From Lachnospiraceae bacterium MC2017 (GTDB taxonomy: Bacteria > Bacillota > Clostridia > Lachnospirales > Lachnospiraceae), in assembly GCA_000701625.1 (NCBI GenBank), contig KL370807.1, forward strand, positions 1-45,648: a stretch of 45,648 bases of DNA, given 5' to 3'. The position numbers were made by a program, and so were the translations under genes. The notes beneath the pieces were generated by a model that saw only the letters and a list, made by a program, of their open reading frames with translations, was not told the origin of the DNA and did not search any database. Of the stretch, positions 17,036 to 24,144 are shown piece after piece (position 1 is the stretch's first letter; each line of letters starts with the position of its first letter).

Positions 17036-17052
17036 GTGTTCAAAGTGAACAC
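17036..17052. repeat. GTGTTCA-N3-TGAACAC dyad upstream of the conjugation operon
   Basis: A perfect 7-bp dyad with a 3-nt centre, 35 bp upstream of the first conjugation gene. The same dyad forms the tip of two of the leader hairpins at 22027-22043 and 38892-38908, so this may be a shared regulatory or RNA element. Confidence 0.6.
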
Positions 17053-17113
17053 AGATTTTTGACGAGGCAAGTATAATGTATGGTGTATACGAGTTTCAAC
17101 AACGTTTTTTTGA

Positions 17114-17167
17114 CATTAAAAAAGACACATTCTTTTGTATCAGTAAAAGAATGTGTCTTTTTTAATG
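17114..17167. terminator. Long perfect bidirectional terminator
   Basis: Arms of 23 bp (ending CATTCTTTT / AAAAGAATG) around an 8-nt loop, A-rich on one side and T-rich on the other. It isolates the parM-parR operon from the conjugation operon, both on the minus strand. Confidence 0.85.
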
Positions 17168-17171
17168 GGTT

Positions 17172-17903
17172 TCACTGTGTTATTCCGAAGGCAGAGAGTG
17201 CGTCAAAGCCTTTTTTCATGCCCTCGTCACTTATAGTTTCATCCGGTTCAGAGGAAATTATATTGCTGTCTTTATCGATAGGAACATTTTCTGTCGGTAT
17301 TCCTGTAGAACTTTGCGATGCCTGTACCTGCTGCATCATTGCCATGAACTGTTGCATCATCTCGGGAGAAAACTGATCTGCCGGAGATGATGGTGCGGCA
17401 ACGGGAGGAGCAGGTGTCTCTTTAGGTTTAACAGGTTCCGGGGCTGTAACAGTAGGTTTGATATCGCTCTTTGCCTTTTCGGGCGAAGCTTTGGGTTCGG
17501 GATCTTCTTTAGGCTTTGGTTCTGGCACAGAAGATACTGAAGCATCCGGTTTAGTATAAATTGGAATATGTTCAGAAGCTTTAGGACTGATAGGTTCGTC
17601 TGTGATTGAAACAGCTTCGGATTTATTAATTCCAAGGTAATTTGCAAGCGCAGCTGAAAGTTTCGGATTACTTGTTTTAGCCTTTTGAAGAAGAGGGATT
17701 ATGCTAAATAGCTCGTTAAACTCTTCGTTTGTGCAGTGATCGATATCGAGGCCGGTATTGGAAAGGAACTCTTTGATAACAATGTAAAGGTTATGGGTCT
17801 TTTTTCTTCCGCTTAACTCAAAGAATCTGGCTACCAGCTGTTCTTCATCGTCATTAACCCTGAATACGTATGAGACCTTTCTTCCGTCTTTTTCGTTTGG
17901 CAT
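17172..17903 (-). CDS. parR: ParR-like adaptor protein of the actin-type partition system
   Basis: 243 residues, GGAGG before the start. The N-terminus (about 8-55, KVSYVFRVNDDEEQLVARFF ...) fits a ribbon-helix-helix DNA-binding fold. A helical segment follows, then a long Pro/Glu/Lys-rich linker (about 105-170), a Met/Gln-rich helix, and a conserved-looking tip (GMKKGFDALSAFG) that could bind the actin filament end. It lies 14 bp after the actin-like gene, in the order parM-parR usual for type II partition. The long proline linker is unusual for ParR, normally about 120 residues. Assignment rests on context and the N-terminal fold. Confidence 0.68.
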   Translation of the reverse strand: MPNEKDGRKVSYVFRVNDDEEQLVARFFELSGRKKTHNLYIVIKEFLSNTGLDIDHCTNEEFNELFSIIPLLQKAKTSNPKLSAALANYLGINKSEAVSITDEPISPKASEHIPIYTKPDASVSSVPEPKPKEDPEPKASPEKAKSDIKPTVTAPEPVKPKETPAPPVAAPSSPADQFSPEMMQQFMAMMQQVQASQSSTGIPTENVPIDKDSNIISSEPDETISDEGMKKGFDALSAFGITQ

Positions 17904-17917
17904 ATTTGCCTCCGTTT

Positions 17918-18901
17918 TTAGTGTACTCGGGTGAAGTCAGCATAGCATTTGGCGTTTCCGTTTACGTCCTCGATAAACTCATATCTTCTGAGAGAAGGGT
18001 TTGCTTCAAGAAACTTGCGTAAAAGGAGTGCGCCGCCGCCGAAAAATACAACGGGATATTCATCAAATGAGATGTTACGCCCAGAGCAGGCTTTTAAGAT
18101 CTGATTTGCATGATCCTGTGCAGTTTCGTTGATGGCATTTAAAGCTTCTTCGGAAAGAAGATCTGCCGGTTCACCGCGAAGAATATCAATAATTGATCCT
18201 TCATTTACAGAATACTTTAGACGTTTTAATGCGTCAATTGCCTTTGAACAGAAAACACGGATTCCTTCGGTATCGGAGTAGCATCTCTGAACGTCAGGGA
18301 TATTGTTAATGATGGGAGTTACATCAACAGTTTGACCGCCAATTCCAACGATCACGTATCTCTTTCTCTTAGCGAGTTCACTCTGTTCATTGGTGATTAT
18401 TGGAAGGATATCCTGTGGATAAACCTCAACTTTACGTGCTTTAAGATTGAAAGTGAATCCGTCATATGTGAATGTGATACCATTTCCCATTTTTTCTTTG
18501 TAGTATTCCTTAAGGCTTGTTGCCATAGAATCGTAATCGCCAACAGGAAGTCCTACGCCGAGGGTGATTTCTGTTACCTGATCGATCCGTGCCTGCATCA
18601 TGGAGGTTGTGATCTTCATCCCACGGTTGTTGCTGTCCTTATGAATGCGGGTTTTGATCTGATAAATGATCTCTTTTGCAATTCCAAAGAGTGCCAGAAC
18701 AAGAGCCTGGTCATCTCGCGTTTTATCTGCAATGTATTCCATTCTGACATCAAGAGCAGGAATATAATACTTTCCGTTGTAGCCGAGATGATCATGAGAG
18801 AGTTCCGGCTTTGTGCTTGTTGCGGTATATCCGCTCGGTGAAGTGCAATGCTGGGTTTTTACGTCGAAATTTCCAACATCAACACCAATATCCATTATCA
18901 T
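17918..18901 (-). CDS. parM: ParM/Alp-type actin-like ATPase
   Basis: 327 residues from ATG 18901 (AAAGGAG seven bases upstream); the longer frame from 18994 is not used since the promoter lies inside it. Actin fold: phosphate-1 loop DIGVDVGNFDVKT, phosphate-2 region VGIGGQTVDVTPI, adenosine region PVVFFGGGALLL. ParM homologues polymerise to push plasmid copies apart. A promoter is seen at 18934-18963. This gives the replicon a second segregation machine besides ParAB. Confidence 0.85.
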   Translation of the reverse strand: MIMDIGVDVGNFDVKTQHCTSPSGYTATSTKPELSHDHLGYNGKYYIPALDVRMEYIADKTRDDQALVLALFGIAKEIIYQIKTRIHKDSNNRGMKITTSMMQARIDQVTEITLGVGLPVGDYDSMATSLKEYYKEKMGNGITFTYDGFTFNLKARKVEVYPQDILPIITNEQSELAKRKRYVIVGIGGQTVDVTPIINNIPDVQRCYSDTEGIRVFCSKAIDALKRLKYSVNEGSIIDILRGEPADLLSEEALNAINETAQDHANQILKACSGRNISFDEYPVVFFGGGALLLRKFLEANPSLRRYEFIEDVNGNAKCYADFTRVH

Positions 18902-18933
18902 AAATAAACTCCTTTCGGTAAAATTCCCTGCCG

Positions 18934-18963
18934 AATATAGCACATCGTAGATTTCAGATTCAA
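18934..18963 (-). promoter_or_regulatory. Promoter of parM-parR
   Basis: On the minus strand TTGAAT and TATATT are separated by 18 bp, ending about 33 bp before the ParM start. Confidence 0.6.
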
Positions 18964-19158
18964 TAACTGATTTTTGATGTGTTTTAGGGAACAAAAAATT
19001 GTAAAAGTGGTCTAATAATTAATAATATACCACTAAATTAAGAATAATAGTACAAAAATATGAATAGTGATAATAATTCAATAATTAAAGGCATAATAAT
19101 GCAAAATATGCCGCTAAGCTTATTTATATCGGGACAGAAGTAAAATTTAGAAGTTTTT
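18964..19158. other. Very AT-rich divergent intergenic region, candidate parC
   Basis: Between divergently transcribed parM and the second parB-like gene. It holds degenerate TAATAAT-type direct repeats and one dyad, GTGGT...ACCAC near 19010-19035. ParR-binding centromeres lie upstream of parM in known systems, so this is the natural place for one, though no strict iteron is visible. Confidence 0.4.
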
Positions 19159-19188
19159 TTGACATAGTAAAGGACAGATTTCTATAAT
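19159..19188 (+). promoter_or_regulatory. Strong sigma-A promoter of the second parB-like gene
   Basis: Consensus -35 TTGACA (19159-19164) and -10 TATAAT (19183-19188) with an 18-bp spacer. Transcription would begin near 19195, which rules out an ATG at 19190 and supports the start at 19220. Confidence 0.8.
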
Positions 19189-19219
19189 CATGACCAAACT
19201 GATAGAAAGGTGGATACTT

Positions 19220-20428
19220 ATGCAAGGTTTTATGAGTGATATGCCTATGGCAACATTGGATGACGAAGTTAAATCAGCGGGAGTTGTAGAAACGATGGAA
19301 ATCGAGATCGACCAGATTGATGAAAATCCCGATAACGCGAAGATATTCAGCATGGACAATATTGAAGTACTTGCGAGAAATATCGAGAAAGACGGTTTTA
19401 CGACCACAATAACCGTATTCAGAAAAGAGGATGGAAGATATGAGATATCCTCAGGACACAGAAGATACCGTGCGATGAAATATCTGGGACGTAAAAAGAT
19501 ATCCTGTGTCGTTTCGGAGATGCCAAACAGATTTGTAAGAGGACGCAGACTGATCTTCTCAAACACACTGAACAGAGATCTTTCGCCAATGGACAGGGCA
19601 AGAGTCGTAAAGTATCTCGAAGAAATCATGAAAGAGGAAAAGGAAGCCGGAGAAGAAGGCGCGTATGAAGGCAGATTGCGAGATGCGGTTGCAGCAGAGC
19701 TTGGATGGTCTGCATCATCTGTCCACAGATATGAAAAGCTGAATGAGCTTATTCCGGAATTACAGGAGCTTGCAGATACCCCGGCATATCCGTATGCGGC
19801 TTTTTCAAAAGCAAATAAGCTGACAAAAGATAATCAGAAATATCTGAGGGATCTGCTTGTTAAGAGAACAGAGGAACTGAACAGAGATAACGGATATAGC
19901 TTAAACGGAGAGGAAAGAAGTCTTAAGACTTTAACGACAGAGGATATACGACAAGAAATAAGCCTTCTTTTAAGAAAGCAGGAAAGAGAGGAGGAGAAAG
20001 AACAGGCTAATGCCGAGCTCACTGATACGAAAAAGGCGTCGATAGTCCCAGTGGAGTTCAGGGCCGAAATCGTTTCGGAAGAAGAAACAGAAGAATCAGA
20101 AAATGATCCAAATGGTCTGTTTGATGATTTTTCTGATGATCACTCTGATGAAAGAGAATATGTTCCTTTACCATGGGAATCGGACAGAGGGTTTACTGTG
20201 CCGGAAGAAAAGTATGAAGAGAAATCTGTAGAAACGGTTGAAGAAACGTTTAAGGAAGCAGAGGAAATAAAACCAGAAGAGATAGATGAAGTAATACGGA
20301 TTTATGCCGAAGGGCTTATGAAAACAACAAATAAGTCAAATATAGAAATTGTAGATAAGGATAAGGCCCGAAGAAACCTGGAACGCATAGAAAGGTCTGT
20401 TGAGATTTTGAAACAGCTTTTAAAATAA
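19220..20428 (+). CDS. Second ParB/Srx-domain DNA-binding protein
   Basis: 402 residues from ATG 19220 (AAAGGTGG six bases upstream). ParB domain: IEIDQIDENPDN, TTTITVFRKEDGRYEISSGH with the box SGHRRYRA, and LIFSNTLNRDLSP. An HTH region follows (AAELGWSASSVHRYEKLNEL), then a long acidic Glu-rich region and a C-terminal helical end. It resembles NOC/ParB-like plasmid proteins, but the acidic tail of about 130 residues is distinctive. No ParA lies beside it. It could act with the ParM system, as a transcription regulator, or as a nucleoid-exclusion-type protein. Confidence 0.78.
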   Translation: MQGFMSDMPMATLDDEVKSAGVVETMEIEIDQIDENPDNAKIFSMDNIEVLARNIEKDGFTTTITVFRKEDGRYEISSGHRRYRAMKYLGRKKISCVVSEMPNRFVRGRRLIFSNTLNRDLSPMDRARVVKYLEEIMKEEKEAGEEGAYEGRLRDAVAAELGWSASSVHRYEKLNELIPELQELADTPAYPYAAFSKANKLTKDNQKYLRDLLVKRTEELNRDNGYSLNGEERSLKTLTTEDIRQEISLLLRKQEREEEKEQANAELTDTKKASIVPVEFRAEIVSEEETEESENDPNGLFDDFSDDHSDEREYVPLPWESDRGFTVPEEKYEEKSVETVEETFKEAEEIKPEEIDEVIRIYAEGLMKTTNKSNIEIVDKDKARRNLERIERSVEILKQLLK

Positions 20429-20432
20429 ATCA

Positions 20433-20485
20433 CCGATAGCTCCCCCATAACTCCATTTTTTAATGAGTTATGGGGGAGCTATCGG
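20433..20485. terminator. Perfect 21-bp hairpin after the ParB-like gene
   Basis: Arms CCGATAGCTCCCCC... and its complement form a perfect 21-bp stem with an 11-nt T-rich loop. The following bases (CACTTTTATG) are only moderately T-rich. Likely a terminator; the very long GC-containing stem may also protect RNA ends. Confidence 0.6.
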
Positions 20486-20565
20486 CACTTTTATGCAATA
20501 AGAGCATACAGTCTTTCCCATAGGGATCGGCTGTATCCTTTTTCTGTCAGAGTGGCATTACCGAA

Positions 20566-21951
20566 TTAAACGGCTATGCTCTCTTTTTCAGTTTCAAGGA
20601 TGATAGTGCTCTTTTCTTCGGGTAGGGATATGGAAGAAACAGATTCTGCTTCAACAACCTTAACCTTAATTGAAGGAGTAGCTTCCTTCTCTTTTTTCTC
20701 CGCTTTCTCTGCCTTTTTACGCTTACAGTCGAGCTTTGTCAGCTCCTTACCTGTAACCAGATAGAACAGCTCTTCAAGGAGTTTTACCGCCTTGAATGCA
20801 GACGGCTTTGTATCTCTTATATAATCTCCGATTGCTTCAGCAACAGAGAAGTAGAGATCCATCCCCGAGCATGTCGGAAATGTTGCTGCGAATATCTCAG
20901 CTTTCTCCAGGAAGGTGCTTTCTGCAAGATCAAGCTCCTCAATGACATTCAGAAAACAGTCTTCGGCATGTATGATCTCGATCTCGTCAAGAGATGAGAG
21001 CTTTTCGCCAGCTGTTTTGAATGCCCCAAGGATATTGAGGCAGTTCTCTCTGAACTGATCTACAGATGCAGAGCCTCTGTGTTCCATCTTGATCGGGTTT
21101 TCAATTAAGAATGCAGAGTTGCCATCGGACAGGAGCGGATACAAATTTGTTCCGCAGAGACCTGTATTGGATGCAGCGACTCTGATATAAAGGTCAAAGC
21201 CTTCTATATTTTGACCTGCTCTTTCAAACACATCTTTCAGCGTATCAAGAGCATCCGTATCATTCACTTTGAACAGAAATTCCGTGAATTTGTGCGATAC
21301 GGTTCCTCCTACATATTTATAACCATCAAATCCGTCAATGAGCGTCTTTCTGAAGACATCAATCGCATCAAGGATTGGGAAAGGAATATACAGGTTTGAT
21401 CCCTGATAGCGGAGTTTTCCGTCAGATATATAGTTATATACCTTGTTGTCTCCGCTTTTATCGGGGGTCAGGTCTTCTCCCTTATATAAGCGCAGACCTT
21501 CATTGGCGATGATGGCCTTTATTGCAGGAGCCATCATTTTGAGCCTTTTGGTCTCCTTTAGCGAGTTCAGAACCTTTGATGTTCCATAACCCGCATTTCT
21601 CATTACGGATGCAACAGCTGTGTCCGCAAGGACATAGGTTTCATTCCCTTTGCGATAAGGGGATGGAGCCGTAATAGCCAGCTGAGTGCGGCCCATCTCT
21701 TCTAAAACAGCCCATTCCGGACTGTTTATATTTACCTTCATCGGAACACTTCCGATGCGGTCAACGACTGTAGTTTCTTTCATTATTGATCCGATGCATA
21801 TCGGATTGTTGTCGATTGGGAGCAATCGTGACATGGATCTGTTGATCCATCTGCTCTCTTCTGAGCTTTCGAGAGTTGAAAGGAGTTCAACCTGATCAGA
21901 AAAGCTCTCTTTTCCGAACACTCTTGTTTCGTCATCTTTAAGTATCTGCAT
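20566..21951 (-). CDS. Hypothetical plasmid protein with basic and acidic tail
   Basis: 461 residues, start behind AGAGG. The body (1-380) is soluble and mixed alpha/beta (TVVDRIGSVPMKVNINSPEWAV, AITAPSPYRKGNETYVLADTAV, KYVGGTVSHKFTEFLF). The tail has a Lys/Glu-rich coil (KRKKAEKAEKKEKEA) and a Ser/Glu/Val-rich end. It is loosely reminiscent of DUF932-type phage/plasmid proteins, but I cannot confirm this. It has its own promoter with the same leader-attenuator module as the ssb, yqaJ-like and MoxR operons, so it probably belongs to the same regulon of DNA-maintenance genes. Confidence 0.65.
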   Translation of the reverse strand: MQILKDDETRVFGKESFSDQVELLSTLESSEESRWINRSMSRLLPIDNNPICIGSIMKETTVVDRIGSVPMKVNINSPEWAVLEEMGRTQLAITAPSPYRKGNETYVLADTAVASVMRNAGYGTSKVLNSLKETKRLKMMAPAIKAIIANEGLRLYKGEDLTPDKSGDNKVYNYISDGKLRYQGSNLYIPFPILDAIDVFRKTLIDGFDGYKYVGGTVSHKFTEFLFKVNDTDALDTLKDVFERAGQNIEGFDLYIRVAASNTGLCGTNLYPLLSDGNSAFLIENPIKMEHRGSASVDQFRENCLNILGAFKTAGEKLSSLDEIEIIHAEDCFLNVIEELDLAESTFLEKAEIFAATFPTCSGMDLYFSVAEAIGDYIRDTKPSAFKAVKLLEELFYLVTGKELTKLDCKRKKAEKAEKKEKEATPSIKVKVVEAESVSSISLPEEKSTIILETEKESIAV

Positions 21952-21999
21952 AAATTTACCTCTTCTTTCCGGGAATTTACTCCCTTAACTTGTCCAGTT

Positions 22000-22117
22000 T
22001 TTCTTTAAAATAAAAAATCCGCTTCATGTGTTCACTTTGAACACCGAAACGGTTAAGAGAAAAACTGAAATTTTTAGTTGATGCACTCATTATATAAAAT
22101 GAGTGCATCGTATTCAA
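22000..22117 (-). promoter_or_regulatory. Promoter-leader-attenuator module A
   Basis: Minus strand: -35 TTGAAT (22112-22117), 17 bp, -10 TATAAT (22089-22094), a leader with TTTCAGTTTTTCT, then a hairpin starting CCG and ending CGG with the GTGTTCA/TGAACAC tip (22018-22052), then ATTTTTTATTTT. An 11-bp dyad ATGCACTCATT / AATGAGTGCAT (22081-22108) flanks the -10 box and looks like an operator. A second hairpin (GGGA...TCCC) precedes the AGAGG ribosome site. Confidence 0.75.
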
Positions 22118-22125
22118 GAGAAATA

Positions 22126-22611
22126 TCAGTTTTTGATTTTTTTAATGTAGATAGGATCTGGGATAGTAAATGTATCATCGTCCTTTTCATAGATAGAGTC
22201 CAGAATGGCATATACGCGGACTTTACAATCTTTTGGGAGCCTTTTCCCTTTTAAGGGAAGGATGTACTGATGTCCGTCATCTGCATCGATTATAATATTT
22301 GCTTTTCCGCTTATCTCACGCCAGAGTATCTTTTCAATACTTCTTTCAGTACAGGTAGCAGTTCCGTCGATAGTGATGTAGTTTCCGTTAGATATTAGAG
22401 CCATTTGGTTAAGTATCGTAAAAAGATAGAACAAAGATACTACGATGAAAACGGCAAATAATTTAAGGTTCATTGTGAGGGCCATAAAAACAATTGATGC
22501 AATGAAGAGAAGAGCATCTTCAGCGATAAGAACTGAAAAATGTCTCCCAAGCATAAAATCCAACTCGAAGATCTTTTTAAGGCTTGGAATCTTTATATTT
22601 GAAAAGTCCAT
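22126..22611 (-). CDS. Two-TM membrane protein with PH-like cytoplasmic domain
   Basis: 161 residues from ATG 22611, behind AAGGAG. Two adjacent TM helices (about 33-75, FSVLIAEDALLFIASIVFMA and FAVFIVVSLFYLFTIL) are followed by a strand-rich domain of about 80 residues (NYITIDGTATCTERSIEKIL, HQYILPLKGKRL). The plan resembles bacterial PH-like membrane proteins. Only a short gap follows the zinc-ribbon gene, so the two are cotranscribed. Function unknown. Confidence 0.6.
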   Translation of the reverse strand: MDFSNIKIPSLKKIFELDFMLGRHFSVLIAEDALLFIASIVFMALTMNLKLFAVFIVVSLFYLFTILNQMALISNGNYITIDGTATCTERSIEKILWREISGKANIIIDADDGHQYILPLKGKRLPKDCKVRVYAILDSIYEKDDDTFTIPDPIYIKKIKN

Positions 22612-22626
22612 TTGTAGCACTCTCCT

Positions 22627-23292
22627 TTACCCTAACGTGAGGATCAGATAGCAAATGATTCCGATAACAGCAGCTGCGGCAACGAGGATCTTTGCAAGTG
22701 TCGCACCAGGAGTTCTTCGTACGATATCGTTGATCTCCGGCATTACATCGTCATAATAATGATCGTAGTTTGGATCGTATTCCTGTTTTTTCTTTACCGG
22801 ACGTCGTGAATTGGATGCTGTTCGTCTCTGTGGATGCGCATATTCTTCGTCATCCTCATCATCTTCGTCATCATATTCGTAATCGTCCTCATAGTCCTCA
22901 TCTTCTTCAGTATCGTCGTCCTCTTCGAAATCTTCATATTCCTCAGAGTCCTCATATTCTTCTGGATCTACGTATTCTTCTTCGGAATCCTCATATCCTT
23001 CTGAATCTTCGTCTTCCTCAGAATCATCATATACTTCGATGTCTTCGTTTTCCTCCGAATCATTATCTTCTTCAGGATCTTCAGAGTCCTCATGTGCTTC
23101 AGATTCAGTTAAATCTTCCATGGATTCATTTTCGTCGGTTTCCTCCAGATTTATCCATTCGTCATCGTCAGAATCATCAGCTTCGATTTCATAATCCTGT
23201 TCCTGATCTAATGAACATGCGCAATATGGACAGGACAGCCAATCTATTTCAACTTTTTTGCCACAGTTAGGGCAAAGGTGTTTTTTTAACAT
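22627..23292 (-). CDS. Zinc-ribbon, acidic-repeat, tail-anchored membrane protein
   Basis: 221 residues, AAGGAG before the start. An N-terminal zinc ribbon has two CxxC pairs (CPNCGKK and CPYCACS). About 115 residues of Asp/Glu/Ser/Tyr repeats follow (units such as EDSEEYED), giving an extreme negative charge. A basic patch (RRPVKKKQEY) comes next, then a single TM helix at the very C-terminus (about 198-218, LAKILVAAAAVIGIICYLILT). The protein would be tail-anchored with the ribbon and acidic brush in the cytoplasm. The acidic part could mimic DNA or bind basic proteins. Family unknown. Confidence 0.72.
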   Translation of the reverse strand: MLKKHLCPNCGKKVEIDWLSCPYCACSLDQEQDYEIEADDSDDDEWINLEETDENESMEDLTESEAHEDSEDPEEDNDSEENEDIEVYDDSEEDEDSEGYEDSEEEYVDPEEYEDSEEYEDFEEDDDTEEDEDYEDDYEYDDEDDEDDEEYAHPQRRTASNSRRPVKKKQEYDPNYDHYYDDVMPEINDIVRRTPGATLAKILVAAAAVIGIICYLILTLG

Positions 23293-23469
23293 GTTGTCTC
23301 CTTAAAATAAGCTTTTTCTGTTTTCGTCGTAAACATAGCATAAGCAGATATGCTGTTTCAAATATAATTTGAGTACAGGTCAAAAAATTCTGATTTAAAA
23401 GTGCCTGTACCATGTGATAGTGTATGTTGTATACACAAAGAATTGCATATCACACGGAGGGTTTCAACC

Positions 23470-24117
23470 ATGTTTTTTTCACCTAAGAGAAAGTCACTCA
23501 TACGAGCGATGGTTCTCTTTTTTATTGTGTTTAATATCTTTTCTGTAAATATACCGGTACAGGCTGCCGAGAAAAAGCCGGTTTCAAAGTATGGGATCAT
23601 CTATATAGGGGACAGCAGAACGGTAGGGCTTGATCATACTATCGGAATGAGTAATTACCCCAATACTTTTGTGATTGCGAAAGTAGGAGAGGGGCTTAAT
23701 TATCTAAAGAATACAGCAGAACCAAAGATAGAGTCGATCATTAGCTCACATCCCGAAATTACGATATGGAAGGTAATATCATCTTTTGGAATTAATGATC
23801 TTGCGAATATTGAAGGATATAAGGAAGAATATGCGAAAATGAGTAAAAAGTATGATCTGATCCTTCAGTCCGTGAATCCTGTTGAATACCATAAGTCTAT
23901 AACAAATGATAAGGTAAGGGCGTTTAATGCAGAGCTTATCGCAACAGAGTTGCCTTACATTGATACCTTTACCGATATGATAGAAGAAGGCTATTCAACA
24001 ACAGACGGTGTTCACTTTTCAAAGGAGACATATAGACGTGAGTATCCTGTTATTACCGCAGGGATTCTTGCTGCTGAGAAAGAAAAATTTGTGTCAGAAA
24101 GAAACGATACGCTATGA
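23470..24117 (+). CDS. Secreted SGNH/GDSL-hydrolase-like protein
   Basis: 215 residues from ATG 23470, with GGAGGG nine bases upstream. A basic N-terminus and hydrophobic core (about 14-32, VLFFIVFNIFSVNIPVQA) form a signal peptide with a likely cut after VQA. The mature part has SGNH-type blocks: IYIGDSRTVG (nucleophile Ser), a block with ISSFGINDL, and DGVHFSKET with the Asp-x-x-His pair. It may trim acetyl groups or lipids of the cell envelope. It precedes the signal peptidase fusion on the same strand by 27 bp, so both form a secreted-protein operon. Confidence 0.75.
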   Translation: MFFSPKRKSLIRAMVLFFIVFNIFSVNIPVQAAEKKPVSKYGIIYIGDSRTVGLDHTIGMSNYPNTFVIAKVGEGLNYLKNTAEPKIESIISSHPEITIWKVISSFGINDLANIEGYKEEYAKMSKKYDLILQSVNPVEYHKSITNDKVRAFNAELIATELPYIDTFTDMIEEGYSTTDGVHFSKETYRREYPVITAGILAAEKEKFVSERNDTL

Positions 24118-24144
24118 TTTCTGTAGCAAGAAAGGAATTTTGTC

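Noticed and set aside
22770-23270. His/Leu/Arg-rich 166-residue plus-strand frame
   Set aside because: Shadow of the acidic repeats of the zinc-ribbon protein on the other strand.
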